A DNA stretch of 64,000 nt, from assembly GCF_009695585.1 (NCBI RefSeq), contig NZ_VUNR01000006.1:1-64000 (forward strand), written 5' to 3'. This document shows, piece after piece, positions 16,893-26,646 of this stretch. Position 1 is the first letter of the stretch; the number at the start of each line of letters is the position of its first letter. Both the position numbers and the translations under genes were made by a program. The notes under the pieces were generated by a model. The model had not been told where the DNA came from. It saw nothing but the letters and a program-made list of their open reading frames with translations, and did no database searches. Source of the stretch: Anaerovibrio slackiae (GTDB lineage Bacteria > Bacillota > Negativicutes > Selenomonadales > Selenomonadaceae).

Positions 16893-17914
16893 CAATAGTG
16901 GTTCCCCTCTATATCTGCCTCCGTAATAGTGCCCCGGAAATGCCAGTAGGCCATCCCCTGATAAATCAGCACAATCGGCACGAAGACACATGCCGCCCCG
17001 GTCATGATGGACAGGGTATACGGGGTGGAGGAAGCATTGTAGATATTCAGGCTCCAGGCCGGGTTCAGGGAGGAAATCAGGATATTCGGGAACAGTCCCC
17101 CGAATATGCCTGCCGTGGTAAAGAGCACCGCTGCCGCCGTCCCTGCAAAGGAACCGCCGTAAAGCCCCGCCTTCATCAGCACCATTGCCGCCACAAAAGC
17201 GACAACTGCCAGCCCGATAAGCACCAGTGGCATAGTAGTGGACAGGAGCCCGGTGCAGGCATACATGCCAAAGGCAAACATCAGGTAAAAGACCGCTGCC
17301 AGCAGCCCCAGCTTCAGGGCAAGAGCCTTGATTTTCTCCTGCAAGGCATACCTGCCCAGCCGCATGTTGAGGTAGGCAGCCCCGTGGAAGGCAAATACCA
17401 GCAGAAATGCCGCGCCGCCGATAATCGTCCCCGGTGTCAAAAGGTCAAAAAACGTCCCTGCATAAATCATATTGGCATCAATCTTCATGCCGCTGACCAG
17501 GTTTGCCACAGCCACCCCCCACAAGAATGCCGGCAGGGCGCTGCCGATAAAAATCGCCATATCCCAGAGCCTGCGCCACTTGATATCCTCCAGCTTGTCC
17601 CGGAACTCAAAGGCAACGCCCCTGAGGATAAGCCCTATCAGCATCAGAAAAAGTGCCAGGTACATGCCGCTGAACATGGTGGCATACACATGGGGAAAGG
17701 CCGCAAAGGTGGCTCCCCCTGCCGTAAGCATCCACACCTCGTTGCCATCCCACACCGGGGTAATGGTCCTCAGCATCATGCGCCTTTCTGTATCGTCATT
17801 GGTAGCCAGCATGGACACCATGCCCACCCCGTAGTCAAAGCCCTCCAGAAGGAAGAACCCGGCAAACAACACGCCTATCAGCACGAACCAAATAGTGTTC
17901 AAATCCATTTCCAT
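16892..17914 (-). CDS. cydB: Cytochrome bd ubiquinol oxidase subunit II
   Basis: 340 residues with about eight to nine hydrophobic helices and the family N-terminus DLNTIWFVLIGVLFAGFFLLEGFDYGVG. It forms the heterodimer with CydA in the cytoplasmic membrane, reducing O2 with quinol electrons and giving an anaerobe oxygen tolerance. It starts 18 bp after the cydA stop and overlaps cydD, so the four cyd genes form one operon. Confidence 0.95.
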   Translation of the reverse strand: MEMDLNTIWFVLIGVLFAGFFLLEGFDYGVGMVSMLATNDDTERRMMLRTITPVWDGNEVWMLTAGGATFAAFPHVYATMFSGMYLALFLMLIGLILRGVAFEFRDKLEDIKWRRLWDMAIFIGSALPAFLWGVAVANLVSGMKIDANMIYAGTFFDLLTPGTIIGGAAFLLVFAFHGAAYLNMRLGRYALQEKIKALALKLGLLAAVFYLMFAFGMYACTGLLSTTMPLVLIGLAVVAFVAAMVLMKAGLYGGSFAGTAAAVLFTTAGIFGGLFPNILISSLNPAWSLNIYNASSTPYTLSIMTGAACVFVPIVLIYQGMAYWHFRGTITEADIEGNHY

Positions 17915-17932
17915 TATCTGCCACTCCCTTCC

Positions 17933-19288
17933 TCAGTCTTCTGCAATCTTGGTATTGTAGATATGGCGGAAGCCGATGCCGACAGCCACCGCAATCAGCA
18001 CCAGGTACACTGCCGTAAAGCCTGCGATGGTCAGCCCCACCTCACCGGCAGTGAGGTTTGGCGATACGGCATCAGCCGTCTTCTGCAAGCCCACCACAAT
18101 CCACGGCTGGCGGCCTGCCTCGGCAATATACCAGCCTACAGAGTTGGCGATAAAGGGCAGGAAAAACAGCACCTGCACCAGCTTCAGCACAATCGGAAAA
18201 TCCAGGAGCTTCCTGCGCCATGCCAGAAGCCCCAAAAGAGCCGTAATGGCAGCCATCAGCCCCCCTACGCCAATCATGATGCGGAAGCTGAAAAACAGCC
18301 CCGTCACATCAGGGTAATAGTCACCCTGGCCGTATTTTGCCACCAGCTCCTGATGGAGGTCGTTCATTCCCTTTACCTCCCCCTCAGGCTTGTTGTAGAG
18401 CATAAAGGAGAACAGGGCCGGTATCTCGATGGCCATATCGTTCTTGTGCTCATCCTCGTTGATAACCGCCATGACGGTAAAAGGTGCCGGGTTTTCCGTC
18501 TCCCACAGGGCTTCCATGGCAGACAGCTTCATAGGATTGGCCTCCGCCAGGTACTGGGTATGGAAATGGCCTACCCCCATGGTGCCCATGAGCCCCACCA
18601 TGGTATAGACTACCGCTGCCTTCAGGGACAGCTCAAAGGCCGCCCGGGACTCCCTGTCATACAGGAGCTTCCAGGCGGAGATTGCCAGTACCAAAAAGCC
18701 TGCCGTGGACACACCTGCCAGCAGGGCATGGCCGAACTCCCCGTGGACATAAGGATTGGTCACAAGGGCCAGAAAATCCGTCATCTCCGCCCGGCCGTTG
18801 CTGATGGCATAGCCCACCGGGTGCTGCATAAAGGAATTGGCCGTCAGAATCCAGAAGGCAGACAGATTGCTGCCCAGTGCCACAATCCAGATAGTCAGGC
18901 AGTGCAGCTTCGGGCTGAGCCTGTCCCAGCCGAACATCCAAAGGCCTAGGAAGGTGGACTCCAGGAAAAATGCCGTCAAGGCCTCCAGGGCCAGCGGCGC
19001 ACCGAAAATATCCCCCATGAACCTTGAATACTCCGACCAGTTCATGCCAAAATGAAATTCCTGCACAATGCCTGTTACCACGCCCATGGCGAAGTTAATC
19101 AGGAACAATCCCCCGAAGAATTTCGCCAGCTTCCTGAGCCTGTCCCTCATGGCATAGGTCTTTGTCACCAAAGAGCCCGTCTCCAAAAGTGCCACGAAAA
19201 TCGACAGCCCCAATGTCACAGGCACGAACAGAAAATGATACACAGTTGTCAGGGCGAACTGCACCCTGGACAGCAAAAGCGCATCCAT
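17933..19288 (-). CDS. cydA: Cytochrome bd ubiquinol oxidase subunit I
   Basis: 451 residues, typical of the short-Q-loop form found in Firmicutes. His18 in TTVYHFLFVPVTLGLS is the expected haem b595 axial ligand, and the GRQPWI motif of the quinol site is present near residue 345. Further conserved His/Met haem ligands are in the second and seventh hydrophobic segments. AGGAGGG lies seven bases before the ATG. It is the first gene of the operon. The 170-bp region upstream (19289-19458) holds a TATAAT near 19341 without a convincing -35, so I do not call a promoter. Confidence 0.95.
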   Translation of the reverse strand: MDALLLSRVQFALTTVYHFLFVPVTLGLSIFVALLETGSLVTKTYAMRDRLRKLAKFFGGLFLINFAMGVVTGIVQEFHFGMNWSEYSRFMGDIFGAPLALEALTAFFLESTFLGLWMFGWDRLSPKLHCLTIWIVALGSNLSAFWILTANSFMQHPVGYAISNGRAEMTDFLALVTNPYVHGEFGHALLAGVSTAGFLVLAISAWKLLYDRESRAAFELSLKAAVVYTMVGLMGTMGVGHFHTQYLAEANPMKLSAMEALWETENPAPFTVMAVINEDEHKNDMAIEIPALFSFMLYNKPEGEVKGMNDLHQELVAKYGQGDYYPDVTGLFFSFRIMIGVGGLMAAITALLGLLAWRRKLLDFPIVLKLVQVLFFLPFIANSVGWYIAEAGRQPWIVVGLQKTADAVSPNLTAGEVGLTIAGFTAVYLVLIAVAVGIGFRHIYNTKIAED

Positions 19289-19458
19289 ACCTTTCCCTCC
19301 TTTTCTTTTACCGCAGAAAAACGATTCTCCATTGATTATAAATACAATCAGTTCTCACTGTTATTTATTCGACCAAAGGGAAAAAATTCCTGCTAAGAAC
19401 GAGAAAAAATACACAAAATTTGGCAAAATCCCGCCCGGGCAGGTACCATGGGCATACC

Positions 19459-21138
19459 TTATCGGGCTGATTGCCCCCGCAGGCACACCTTCTTGCCGCA
19501 AAAGGCGATGCCGTACTTCCAGACTTTCTCTATCTGCCGCTGCTGAAACTCCGCGATGTAGGACAGCTCCTCAATCTGTGCCAGGGCTTCCAGTGCCTTT
19601 TCCTCCAGCTGCCCCTCGTCAGCTGCCCGCTTGAACTCCATGATCACCCCGTAGTACCGCCTGTCGGTGGGAATCAGCGCCAGATCGAACCTGCCGTAGC
19701 CGCTCTCCCGGTTGGACTGCACTATATGGGTATCTTTCAAGAGGACGCAGAAGCCCAGCATCATGCCGTGATAAAAACTTTCCCCGTTGGCAGCATCGTG
19801 GTAGCTGACGCTGTTTCTCAGGATGCGGTTCAAGTCCTCCTCAAAGAGAACGGCATTGCCCTTCAGCATTTCATCCATCATATTGGTTATATCGCTGACA
19901 CCGCGATAACCTGTAAAATTCTGCGCAATCTCACGGGTGAACAGCCGCAAAATTTCCAGGTTCGGTATCTGCAAATCCATATAGGTGCCCAGCAGGCTGT
20001 CCTGAGAACTGGTGCATTTCAAGTAGCCGGTAGTCAGCAGCATGGTGTACAAATCATCGGCATTGCTGCCGATTTCTTCATAAATAATCCCTTCCTGCAC
20101 CTGCTTGCTGATTGTATTGCCGTCCATCAGCGACTGCAAATCCTCCCGGTCCCTGCCATCCAGCCTGTCCAGCATATATTTGATAATGCCGTTGCCGGAG
20201 GTGTTTACCCAGTATGGCGCAGGCTTGCATTTGGCATCAAAATACATGATGACGGACCAGGGGTTGTAGATTTCACTGCCGCCGAAGCTGTAGCCGTCAT
20301 ACCATTCCCGGATTTCCGGCAGCTTATCCTCTAGCTGCAAATCCGCAGCCATCCTTGCCACTTCCTGGCCCGTAAAGCCAAATATATCGCTGTAATCCTC
20401 CGAAAGGACGCTGCACACCTTGAGATTGTTCAGGCCGCTGAAAATGCTCTCCTTGGCCACCCGCAAAACGCCGGTCAGCACCGCAAACTCCAGGGCATCG
20501 TTCCCCTTCAGCACCTCGCTGTAAAACTGCCGCATGAAGCGTATCATGTCCTCATAATAGCCATCTTCCCAGGCATGCTGTATAGGGGCATCGTATTCGT
20601 CAAGAAGCAGGATGGTCTTGACACCATAATGCTTCCACAGGTACACAGTCAGCATTTTCAGGCTCTTGCCCCATTTATCCCTGCCATACTGCTCATGGTC
20701 AGCTATATTGTACACTGACAGAAAATATTCCTTTTCCCGCTCATTAAGAGCCGGTGACTCAGCCAGAAAGCCGTATTCAGCATACAAATCAGAAATCTTG
20801 CCGCACAAATCACGCAGGGCGTCCTGATAATTGCCTGTGGCAATATCCTTCAAGGAAAAAAATATCACTGGGTATTTGCCCCGGTGCTGTATGTATTTTT
20901 CCCCTGCCCGGCTGATGTTCAGTCCCTTGAAGGTATCACGGCCGGCGGCATTGATGTCAAAGAACTCCTGCAGCATCCGCATGGCAAGGGTCTTGCCGAA
21001 TCGCCGGGGCCGGGTTATCAAAGTGACCTTATTCTTATTATCCAGCAATTCCTTGATAAAATTCGTCTTATCAACAAAATAATAGTCCCTGGAAACCATT
21101 TCCCGGAAATTGTCCACGCCTACCGGCATAGCGTACAT
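19459..21138 (-). CDS. AAA-ATPase-like / PD-(D/E)XK nuclease-like fusion protein
   Basis: About 560 residues from the ATG at 21138, eight bases after GGAGG; a longer frame upstream lacks such a site. N-terminal AAA-ATPase-like domain (family pfam09820): MPVGVDNFREMV, FVDKTNFIKELLD, a Walker-A-like RPRRFGKTL and a Walker B KTILLLDEYDAPI. C-terminal PD-(D/E)XK-type domain (pfam08011) with GRFDLALIP and VIMEFKRA supplying D…ExK. These families are common, often multicopy and poorly understood. It is a lone gene between the cyd and mutS2 operons, bounded on its upstream side by a terminator. The role may be DNA-related; I infer nothing more. Confidence 0.85.
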   Translation of the reverse strand: MYAMPVGVDNFREMVSRDYYFVDKTNFIKELLDNKNKVTLITRPRRFGKTLAMRMLQEFFDINAAGRDTFKGLNISRAGEKYIQHRGKYPVIFFSLKDIATGNYQDALRDLCGKISDLYAEYGFLAESPALNEREKEYFLSVYNIADHEQYGRDKWGKSLKMLTVYLWKHYGVKTILLLDEYDAPIQHAWEDGYYEDMIRFMRQFYSEVLKGNDALEFAVLTGVLRVAKESIFSGLNNLKVCSVLSEDYSDIFGFTGQEVARMAADLQLEDKLPEIREWYDGYSFGGSEIYNPWSVIMYFDAKCKPAPYWVNTSGNGIIKYMLDRLDGRDREDLQSLMDGNTISKQVQEGIIYEEIGSNADDLYTMLLTTGYLKCTSSQDSLLGTYMDLQIPNLEILRLFTREIAQNFTGYRGVSDITNMMDEMLKGNAVLFEEDLNRILRNSVSYHDAANGESFYHGMMLGFCVLLKDTHIVQSNRESGYGRFDLALIPTDRRYYGVIMEFKRAADEGQLEEKALEALAQIEELSYIAEFQQRQIEKVWKYGIAFCGKKVCLRGQSAR

Positions 21139-21210
21139 AACAAGCACCTCCTGACTCAACGCCCAGCTTCTTATCTGTATTTTATAACAAAAACATAAGT
21201 ATTGCAATAC

Positions 21211-21255
21211 AAAAAGAGGAATGGCATCTGATGATAATCACCAAATCTCATTCCC
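21211..21255 (-). terminator. Terminator downstream of mutS2
   Basis: On the minus strand GGAATG…ATTTGGTGAT pairs with ATCATCAGAT…CATTCC (some G:U pairs), followed by TCTTTTTG. It lies about 109 bp after the mutS2 stop and just upstream of the AAA-like gene, separating the two transcripts. The remaining 21256-21363 holds no gene. Confidence 0.7.
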
Positions 21256-21363
21256 CTATTGATATTCTATATTGCTGCGGAAAATAATGCTTTTTATCTC
21301 ATTTTGCCGTCAGCTATCTGCCCTGCCTGTGCAGCCTTGCCAATTAACTCAGCTATTCCCTGC

Positions 21364-23763
21364 TTATTGCAGCTCCACTAAGGTTGCCCCGGTACCCCCT
21401 TCGCTCATGTCGGCGAAGTTGAAGCTGGCCACGTTGCGGTGGCGTTTCAGGTAGGCATGGACGCCCTTCCGCAGGGCGCCGGTGCCCTTGCCGTGGATAA
21501 TCAGCACCTGGCTGAGGCCTGCCATGACGGAATCGTCCAGGAACTTGCCCAGCACCATCTCTGCCTCGTCCACCATCATGCCCCGGATATCAATATCCCG
21601 GTGGGCTTCCTGAGCCTTGGAGATAAAGCTGCTGCCCCGCTTCCTGCCGCCGCCCCCGGAGAGGGAGCCATTGGCACCGCCCTTGGCAGACGGCTTTTCC
21701 TTGGGTGCCTTTTCCACAAATTTGCAATCCCTGGCCTTCACATTGGTCTTGAGGCTGCCCAGCTGCACCTCCAGCTCCTTGCCCCTGATGGACAGGACGG
21801 TGCCCTTCTGGTCCAGCTTGGTCACGTAGATGATATCCCCCGGCTCAAGGGTTTTCAAATCCACAGGCTTGCGGAAGGCCTTGACGGACACAATGCCCGG
21901 GCGCACCTTGCCAGCCGCCTCGTTAATCTGGTCGCGGGCTGCCTGAATGGCCGCCTGCCGCTTCTGGATGCCCTGGTCGTTGAACTGCTCCTTCAGCTGG
22001 CTGATGACCTCCTCGGACTCACGGCGCATGCGGCGCACCAGTGCCGCCCCCTCGTCCTTGGCACGGCGGAGGATATCCGCCTTTTTCTGGTTCAGCTCCA
22101 CCCGCATGGCCTCTGCCTTGGCCTCCATCTGCTCCGCCCGGCGCAGCCTGGTCTCAATATCCGCATTCATCTGCTCATAGAGCATCTTTTCCTTTTCCAG
22201 CTGGTTGATGACCTGCTCAAACTGGGCATGATCCGCCTGAATCAGCTGCTTGGCGCGGATAATCAGGGACTCGCTGAGCCCCAGCCTGCGGCTGATGGCA
22301 AAGGCGTTGCTGGCGCCGGGTATGCCAATCAGCAGGCGGTAGGTAGGACGGAGGGTTGCCACGTCAAACTCCACGCAGGCATTCTCGATGCCCTCCCTGC
22401 CAAAGGCAAAGGTCTTCAGCTCCGAATAATGGGTAGTGGCCAGCACGGTGGCCTTGATAGTCAGCAATCGCTCAAGAATCGCCATGGCCAGGGCCGCCCC
22501 TTCCTCCGGGTCCGTGCCTGCCCCCAGCTCGTCAAGGAGCACCAAATCCTCCGGCTCCACCTTGTCAAGGATGGAAACCAGATGTGTCATGTGGGCAGAG
22601 AAGGTACTGAGGCTCTGCTCGATGCTCTGCTCATCGCCAATATCCGCGTAGATGTTGCTGTACACGGCAATCTCCGAGCCGGATTCCACCGGCAGGAACA
22701 GCCCTGACTGGGCCATCAGCACCAGAAGGCCGAAGGTCTTCATGCTGACGGTCTTGCCCCCTGTGTTGGGGCCTGTCACCAGCAGCATGCTGTAGCTGTC
22801 ACCGATAGTAATGTCAATAGGCACTACCTTGTCCGGGGGCAGCAGGGGATGCCGGGCAGACATGAGCTTTGTCACCCCTGCCTCGTTCAGCACCGGCTCC
22901 GTGGCCTTCATCTCATAGGCGAGATTTGCCTTGGCAAAGGCAAAATCCACCTGCGCCATGATTTCGCAGTTGTCCATCAGCTGGCTGTCGTTCTTCCGTA
23001 TCTTCTGGGAGGCCGCCCGGAGGATGCGCTCCACCTCGTGGCGCTCCGCTGCCGTCAGCTGCTTGATGTCATTGTTCAGGTTCACCACTGCCATAGGCTC
23101 GATGAAAAGGGTGGAGCCGGTGGCGGACTGGTCGTGGACAATGCCCGGGAAGTGCTGGCGGTACTCCTGCTTCACCGGCAGCACATAGCGGTCGCCACGC
23201 ATGGTGACGATGGCTTCCTGAAAATACTTCTGGTACTCATTGTTGTGCAGGAGGCCTGCCAGATGATCCTTGATTTTCGCCTGGCTGATCCTGATTTCCC
23301 GGCGGATGCGCTTCAGCTCCACGCTGGCATCGTCCCGGAGGTTGCCATGCTCATCCACGATGTGCTCCAGGTCCTTTTCCAGCTGGCCAAGGATTTCCAG
23401 GCTGCGGGCCCAGTTCTTCAAAATCGGTGCCTCTGCCTCCAGCTCCTTGAAGAACCGCTTCATCTCCCGCATGGCGTACATGGTGGTGAGAATGTCAAGA
23501 AGCTCGTCAGGAGCCAGCACTGCCCCCAGGCCTACCTTCTTGATGCTCTCCCGGATGTCCTTGATGCCCCCCAGGGGCGGCTGCGCCATGGAGGACACAT
23601 AGACCGCCTCCGCCGTCTGCTGCAGCCGCTCCCTGACTTCCTCCCTGTCGCCGGAGGGCAAAAGTCCGCCAGCCAGCTCCTTGCCCAGGGTGGTGCCTGC
23701 CTTTTCCCTGAGCCTTGACAGGATGCGCTTGTATTCTAAAACCTTAAATGATTCCTGTTCCAC
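21364..23763 (-). CDS. mutS2: Endonuclease MutS2
   Basis: 799 residues, full length. MutS-type core with Walker A GPNTGGKTVSMKTFG near residue 335 and Walker B VLLDELGAGTDPEEGAALA, a long coiled coil (about 510-620), a basic KOW-like segment, and a C-terminal Smr nuclease domain with DIRGMMVDEAE and HGKGTGALRKGVHAYL. MutS2 acts on branched DNA and, in Bacillus, on collided ribosomes. The start is GTG, eight bases after GAGGAG and abutting the stop of the U32 gene, so the two are co-transcribed. Confidence 0.95.
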   Translation of the reverse strand: MEQESFKVLEYKRILSRLREKAGTTLGKELAGGLLPSGDREEVRERLQQTAEAVYVSSMAQPPLGGIKDIRESIKKVGLGAVLAPDELLDILTTMYAMREMKRFFKELEAEAPILKNWARSLEILGQLEKDLEHIVDEHGNLRDDASVELKRIRREIRISQAKIKDHLAGLLHNNEYQKYFQEAIVTMRGDRYVLPVKQEYRQHFPGIVHDQSATGSTLFIEPMAVVNLNNDIKQLTAAERHEVERILRAASQKIRKNDSQLMDNCEIMAQVDFAFAKANLAYEMKATEPVLNEAGVTKLMSARHPLLPPDKVVPIDITIGDSYSMLLVTGPNTGGKTVSMKTFGLLVLMAQSGLFLPVESGSEIAVYSNIYADIGDEQSIEQSLSTFSAHMTHLVSILDKVEPEDLVLLDELGAGTDPEEGAALAMAILERLLTIKATVLATTHYSELKTFAFGREGIENACVEFDVATLRPTYRLLIGIPGASNAFAISRRLGLSESLIIRAKQLIQADHAQFEQVINQLEKEKMLYEQMNADIETRLRRAEQMEAKAEAMRVELNQKKADILRRAKDEGAALVRRMRRESEEVISQLKEQFNDQGIQKRQAAIQAARDQINEAAGKVRPGIVSVKAFRKPVDLKTLEPGDIIYVTKLDQKGTVLSIRGKELEVQLGSLKTNVKARDCKFVEKAPKEKPSAKGGANGSLSGGGGRKRGSSFISKAQEAHRDIDIRGMMVDEAEMVLGKFLDDSVMAGLSQVLIIHGKGTGALRKGVHAYLKRHRNVASFNFADMSEGGTGATLVELQ

Positions 23764-26499
23764 TTATAATACTCCTCTAAAGTAATGGCCTCTGGTGATA
23801 TTCTCCCCTTCCAGCTGCTGCACAGCCTTTTTCTCAGCCTCTGTCAGTTCTGCCGGATAGGCCATATACTTTCTGTAGTTCCTTACTGTCTTTCTCAGCT
23901 GCCCCTCATCCATGTACCTGCCGTCAAGCCGCAGGCTGCTGATTCCCATGTCCCGGAATTTCATGGCATGGGGCAGCATGCTGAGACGGCTGCTGTTCAA
24001 AAGGTGCATATGGCAGTACTGATCCATCACCAATGGGAATTTGATGTCCTTCCTATCCTTGAGGAAGAAGCTCTTGCCGCTGGTGACGCATGGTGCGCCG
24101 CAGCTGCCCTTGTCCAATCCCCCCAGGAAGCTGCCTGTGCAGCAGTACTCGGACACCATCAGCTCCAGGTTGCCATCCACAAGGCACTCCACAGGCACAG
24201 GCGACTGGCCTGCCAGGTCAGATAGCTGCGCCATGTTCAGCTCCGGTGACAGGACGGCACGGCTGATGCCCAGCTCTGCCAGATGCCTCAGTGCCTCTAT
24301 GTTGTAGCTGATGAGGGAAAAATCCGCCTCCACCGGCAAGTCAGTCAGCTTCCTTGCAGCATAGAGGCTGCCGATGTTGTGGACGCTGATGGCGGCTGCC
24401 CCCATATCCCGGATGCTTTCCAGCCATTTGTGGAAGGCTGGCAGCTCCCCGTCACGGATGATGCGGGGGGTGTTGAAAACCACCTCTGCCCCTGACTGCC
24501 TTGCCAGCTTCACTGCCATCTCATACATGGGCAGGGTAACTGCCTCGTGGCGGTAATTCTCGCCGCCGAAGACGATGCGATCCGCGCCCCCCTCAAGGGC
24601 TGCCGACAGCTTTGCCAAATCGTCTGCCACCACGGTAATGCCTGTTTCGCCACGGTTGCGGCTCCTGATATTTTCAGTCTGCCGGCATAATTCACTGGCA
24701 GTTTCACCAGACTTAGGGCTCCTGATATTTTCAGGGGCAGTTTTTTCTATAACGCTATAAAAATTGGCAAGGCCTGCCCGGACGGCAGTGGCAGCTTCCC
24801 TGCGTGCCTTATCTGCTTTCTGCTGAAAATCTGCCAGCCGCATCTTTTCCAGCTGCTCTACGCATTTTCGGCGCACCTCGTTCAGCTCGCTGACAGGCAC
24901 CATGACATGGCCGCTGATTTCTGTCTTTAGCCCGGTCAATGTGAAAATGCTGGTGCCCAGGCGGCCAATCTGCTTCATGAGGGTTTCCTCCGTCAGGGGA
25001 CGCTTCATGGCCTCCTGCCCGATAAACTCCGTCTCCGCCTCAGCCACATTACCATCTTCATCGGTGAGGCTGAGATAAAGGGGCTGTCCCACAGCTGCCC
25101 GGACAACGGCTCTCACGCCAAAGCGACGCACCGGGGCACCTGTATTGTACATGGCCTTGGCCGCATCCATCAGCTTCCCGTCATAGACCTTGAATACCCT
25201 GTCCCCCGGGAATACGCGCCCCTTGACGGTGAGGGCAGCCATGTCACCTGCCGCCGCCTTTTCTACCGGCAGAAGATTCTGCATGTTCAGGCTGCTGGCA
25301 TTTTTTGCCAGGTTCTTCGCCTGATTCCTGTCCTGCTTTTTTCTATCGTCTTTGCTGATGTTTTTCTTGGCATTTTTCAGGCGGCTTTTGCCTCTGATAC
25401 CTGTTACCAGCTGCATATCCTGCACGGTGGCAGTCACCCTGCCCCCTACCTTTACCCAGAAATCCACCTGGTCACCTGCACTGATACCATCTGACAGCCT
25501 GAGAACCGCCAGTCCGCTGTCCTCCGTCAGGGGATGGTACTCCTGCACCCTGCCCAGCATCAGCCCCCGGTTATTGGGACGCTTGTCGCTCATCATGTTG
25601 CGCCCCTGCTTCTTTTCCAGATATGCGGTGGTGAAATCCCTGTTGAAAATCTGCGCCAGGGCCCTGCTGTCCTCCTCCGGCACGGCAAAATCACCTGACA
25701 GGAAGCTGTCCACCGCCCGGCGGTAACAGCCTACGGCCACGGCCACATACTCAGGCCGCTTCATCCGTCCCTCGATTTTCAGGGAGGTAACCCCGGCAGC
25801 CAAAAGCTCCGGCAGCAAGTTGATAGTATTCATATCCCTTGGGCTCAGCAGGTATTTGCCTGCGCTGTCCCCCAATAGGTCATTGTCCTTTTCATCCACC
25901 AGGGTATAAGGCAGGCGGCATGGCTGGGCACAGCGGCCCCGGTTGCCGGAACGGCCGCCGATCATGCTGCTCATCAGGCACTGGCCGGAGTAGCAGACGC
26001 ACAGTGCCCCGTGGACGAATACCTCTATCTCCGCCTTGGCATGGGCGCAGATGTGGCGCACTGCCTCAAGGGTAACCTCCCGGGACAGCACCACCCTGCT
26101 AAAGCCCAGGGCCTCCAGTGCCCTGACGCCGTCCAGGTTGTGCACCGTCATCTGGGTGCTGACATGCATGGGCAGCTCCGGCACGGTTTCCCGGACAATC
26201 CGTGCCGCCCCCAGGTCCTGCACCAGCACCGCATCCGCCCCTGCCTCATAGAGGAAGCGCAGGTACTTCTTCAGCTCCGGCAGCTCCCGGCTGTCCATGA
26301 TGGTGTTCACTGTCACATGCACATGGACACCCCTGAGATGGGCAAAGCGGATGGCCTCCCTCATGCCCTCCTCATCAAAATTGTCCGCATAGGCACGGGC
26401 CCCAAACATATTGCCTGCCAGATAGACAGCATCCGCGCCGCTTTCCACTGCCGCTACTAATGCTTCCCGGCTGCCAGCCGGTGCCAAAAGCTCAATCAC
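23764..26499 (-). CDS. U32 family peptidase-like protein (large form with DUF3656-type C-terminus)
   Basis: 911 residues. The N-terminal U32 domain shows MIELLAPAGSREALVAAVESGADAVYLAG, VHGALCVCYSGQCLMSS and GNRGRCAQPCRLPY, whose cysteines bind a cofactor in the related RlhA/TrhP proteins, which modify rRNA/tRNA. A middle region and a second barrel-like half follow, with another cluster GSFLGGLDKGSCGAPC. Two basic or repetitive inserts are unusual: a Lys/Asn-rich stretch near residue 380, and a 19-residue duplication carrying ENIRS…GET twice near 595-620. Peptidase is the historic name; hydroxylation of tRNA or rRNA is more likely by family. Start GTG, eight bases after GGAGG. Confidence 0.85.
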   Translation of the reverse strand: MIELLAPAGSREALVAAVESGADAVYLAGNMFGARAYADNFDEEGMREAIRFAHLRGVHVHVTVNTIMDSRELPELKKYLRFLYEAGADAVLVQDLGAARIVRETVPELPMHVSTQMTVHNLDGVRALEALGFSRVVLSREVTLEAVRHICAHAKAEIEVFVHGALCVCYSGQCLMSSMIGGRSGNRGRCAQPCRLPYTLVDEKDNDLLGDSAGKYLLSPRDMNTINLLPELLAAGVTSLKIEGRMKRPEYVAVAVGCYRRAVDSFLSGDFAVPEEDSRALAQIFNRDFTTAYLEKKQGRNMMSDKRPNNRGLMLGRVQEYHPLTEDSGLAVLRLSDGISAGDQVDFWVKVGGRVTATVQDMQLVTGIRGKSRLKNAKKNISKDDRKKQDRNQAKNLAKNASSLNMQNLLPVEKAAAGDMAALTVKGRVFPGDRVFKVYDGKLMDAAKAMYNTGAPVRRFGVRAVVRAAVGQPLYLSLTDEDGNVAEAETEFIGQEAMKRPLTEETLMKQIGRLGTSIFTLTGLKTEISGHVMVPVSELNEVRRKCVEQLEKMRLADFQQKADKARREAATAVRAGLANFYSVIEKTAPENIRSPKSGETASELCRQTENIRSRNRGETGITVVADDLAKLSAALEGGADRIVFGGENYRHEAVTLPMYEMAVKLARQSGAEVVFNTPRIIRDGELPAFHKWLESIRDMGAAAISVHNIGSLYAARKLTDLPVEADFSLISYNIEALRHLAELGISRAVLSPELNMAQLSDLAGQSPVPVECLVDGNLELMVSEYCCTGSFLGGLDKGSCGAPCVTSGKSFFLKDRKDIKFPLVMDQYCHMHLLNSSRLSMLPHAMKFRDMGISSLRLDGRYMDEGQLRKTVRNYRKYMAYPAELTEAEKKAVQQLEGENITRGHYFRGVL

Positions 26500-26537
26500 A
26501 ACTAAAACCTCCGTACAGCCCTCATTGCTGCTGCCTG

Positions 26538-26629
26538 CTACACAATGCTTAACTCATGCTTTCTGAAAATCTTTTATATCACTTTCTGCTGAAAACAGCA
26601 CTACACAATGCTTAACTCATGCTTTCTGA
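26538..26629. repeat. Pair of identical 29-bp direct repeats in the U32/DEAD-box spacer
   Basis: The 29-bp sequence beginning CTACACAATGCTTAACTCAT occurs at 26538-26566 and again at 26601-26629, separated by 34 bp. No coding or obvious stem-loop accounts for it. It is the only notable content of the 26500-26646 spacer. Confidence 0.9.
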
Positions 26630-26646
26630 TAATCCCTATGGGCTTT

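Noticed and set aside
16898-18949. A long plus-strand frame (about 680 codons) opposite cydB and cydA
   Set aside because: It is a composition artefact rich in His, Gln and Pro; the opposite strand has complete CydA and CydB proteins.
19289-19458. A Rex or FNR operator upstream of cydA
   Set aside because: No convincing palindrome of the TTGTGA…TCACAA or TTGAT…ATCAA type was found.
26538-26629. Possible CRISPR-like repeat-spacer unit
   Set aside because: Only two copies occur, with one 34-bp spacer, no third repeat, no leader and no cas gene nearby. It is kept only as a direct repeat.
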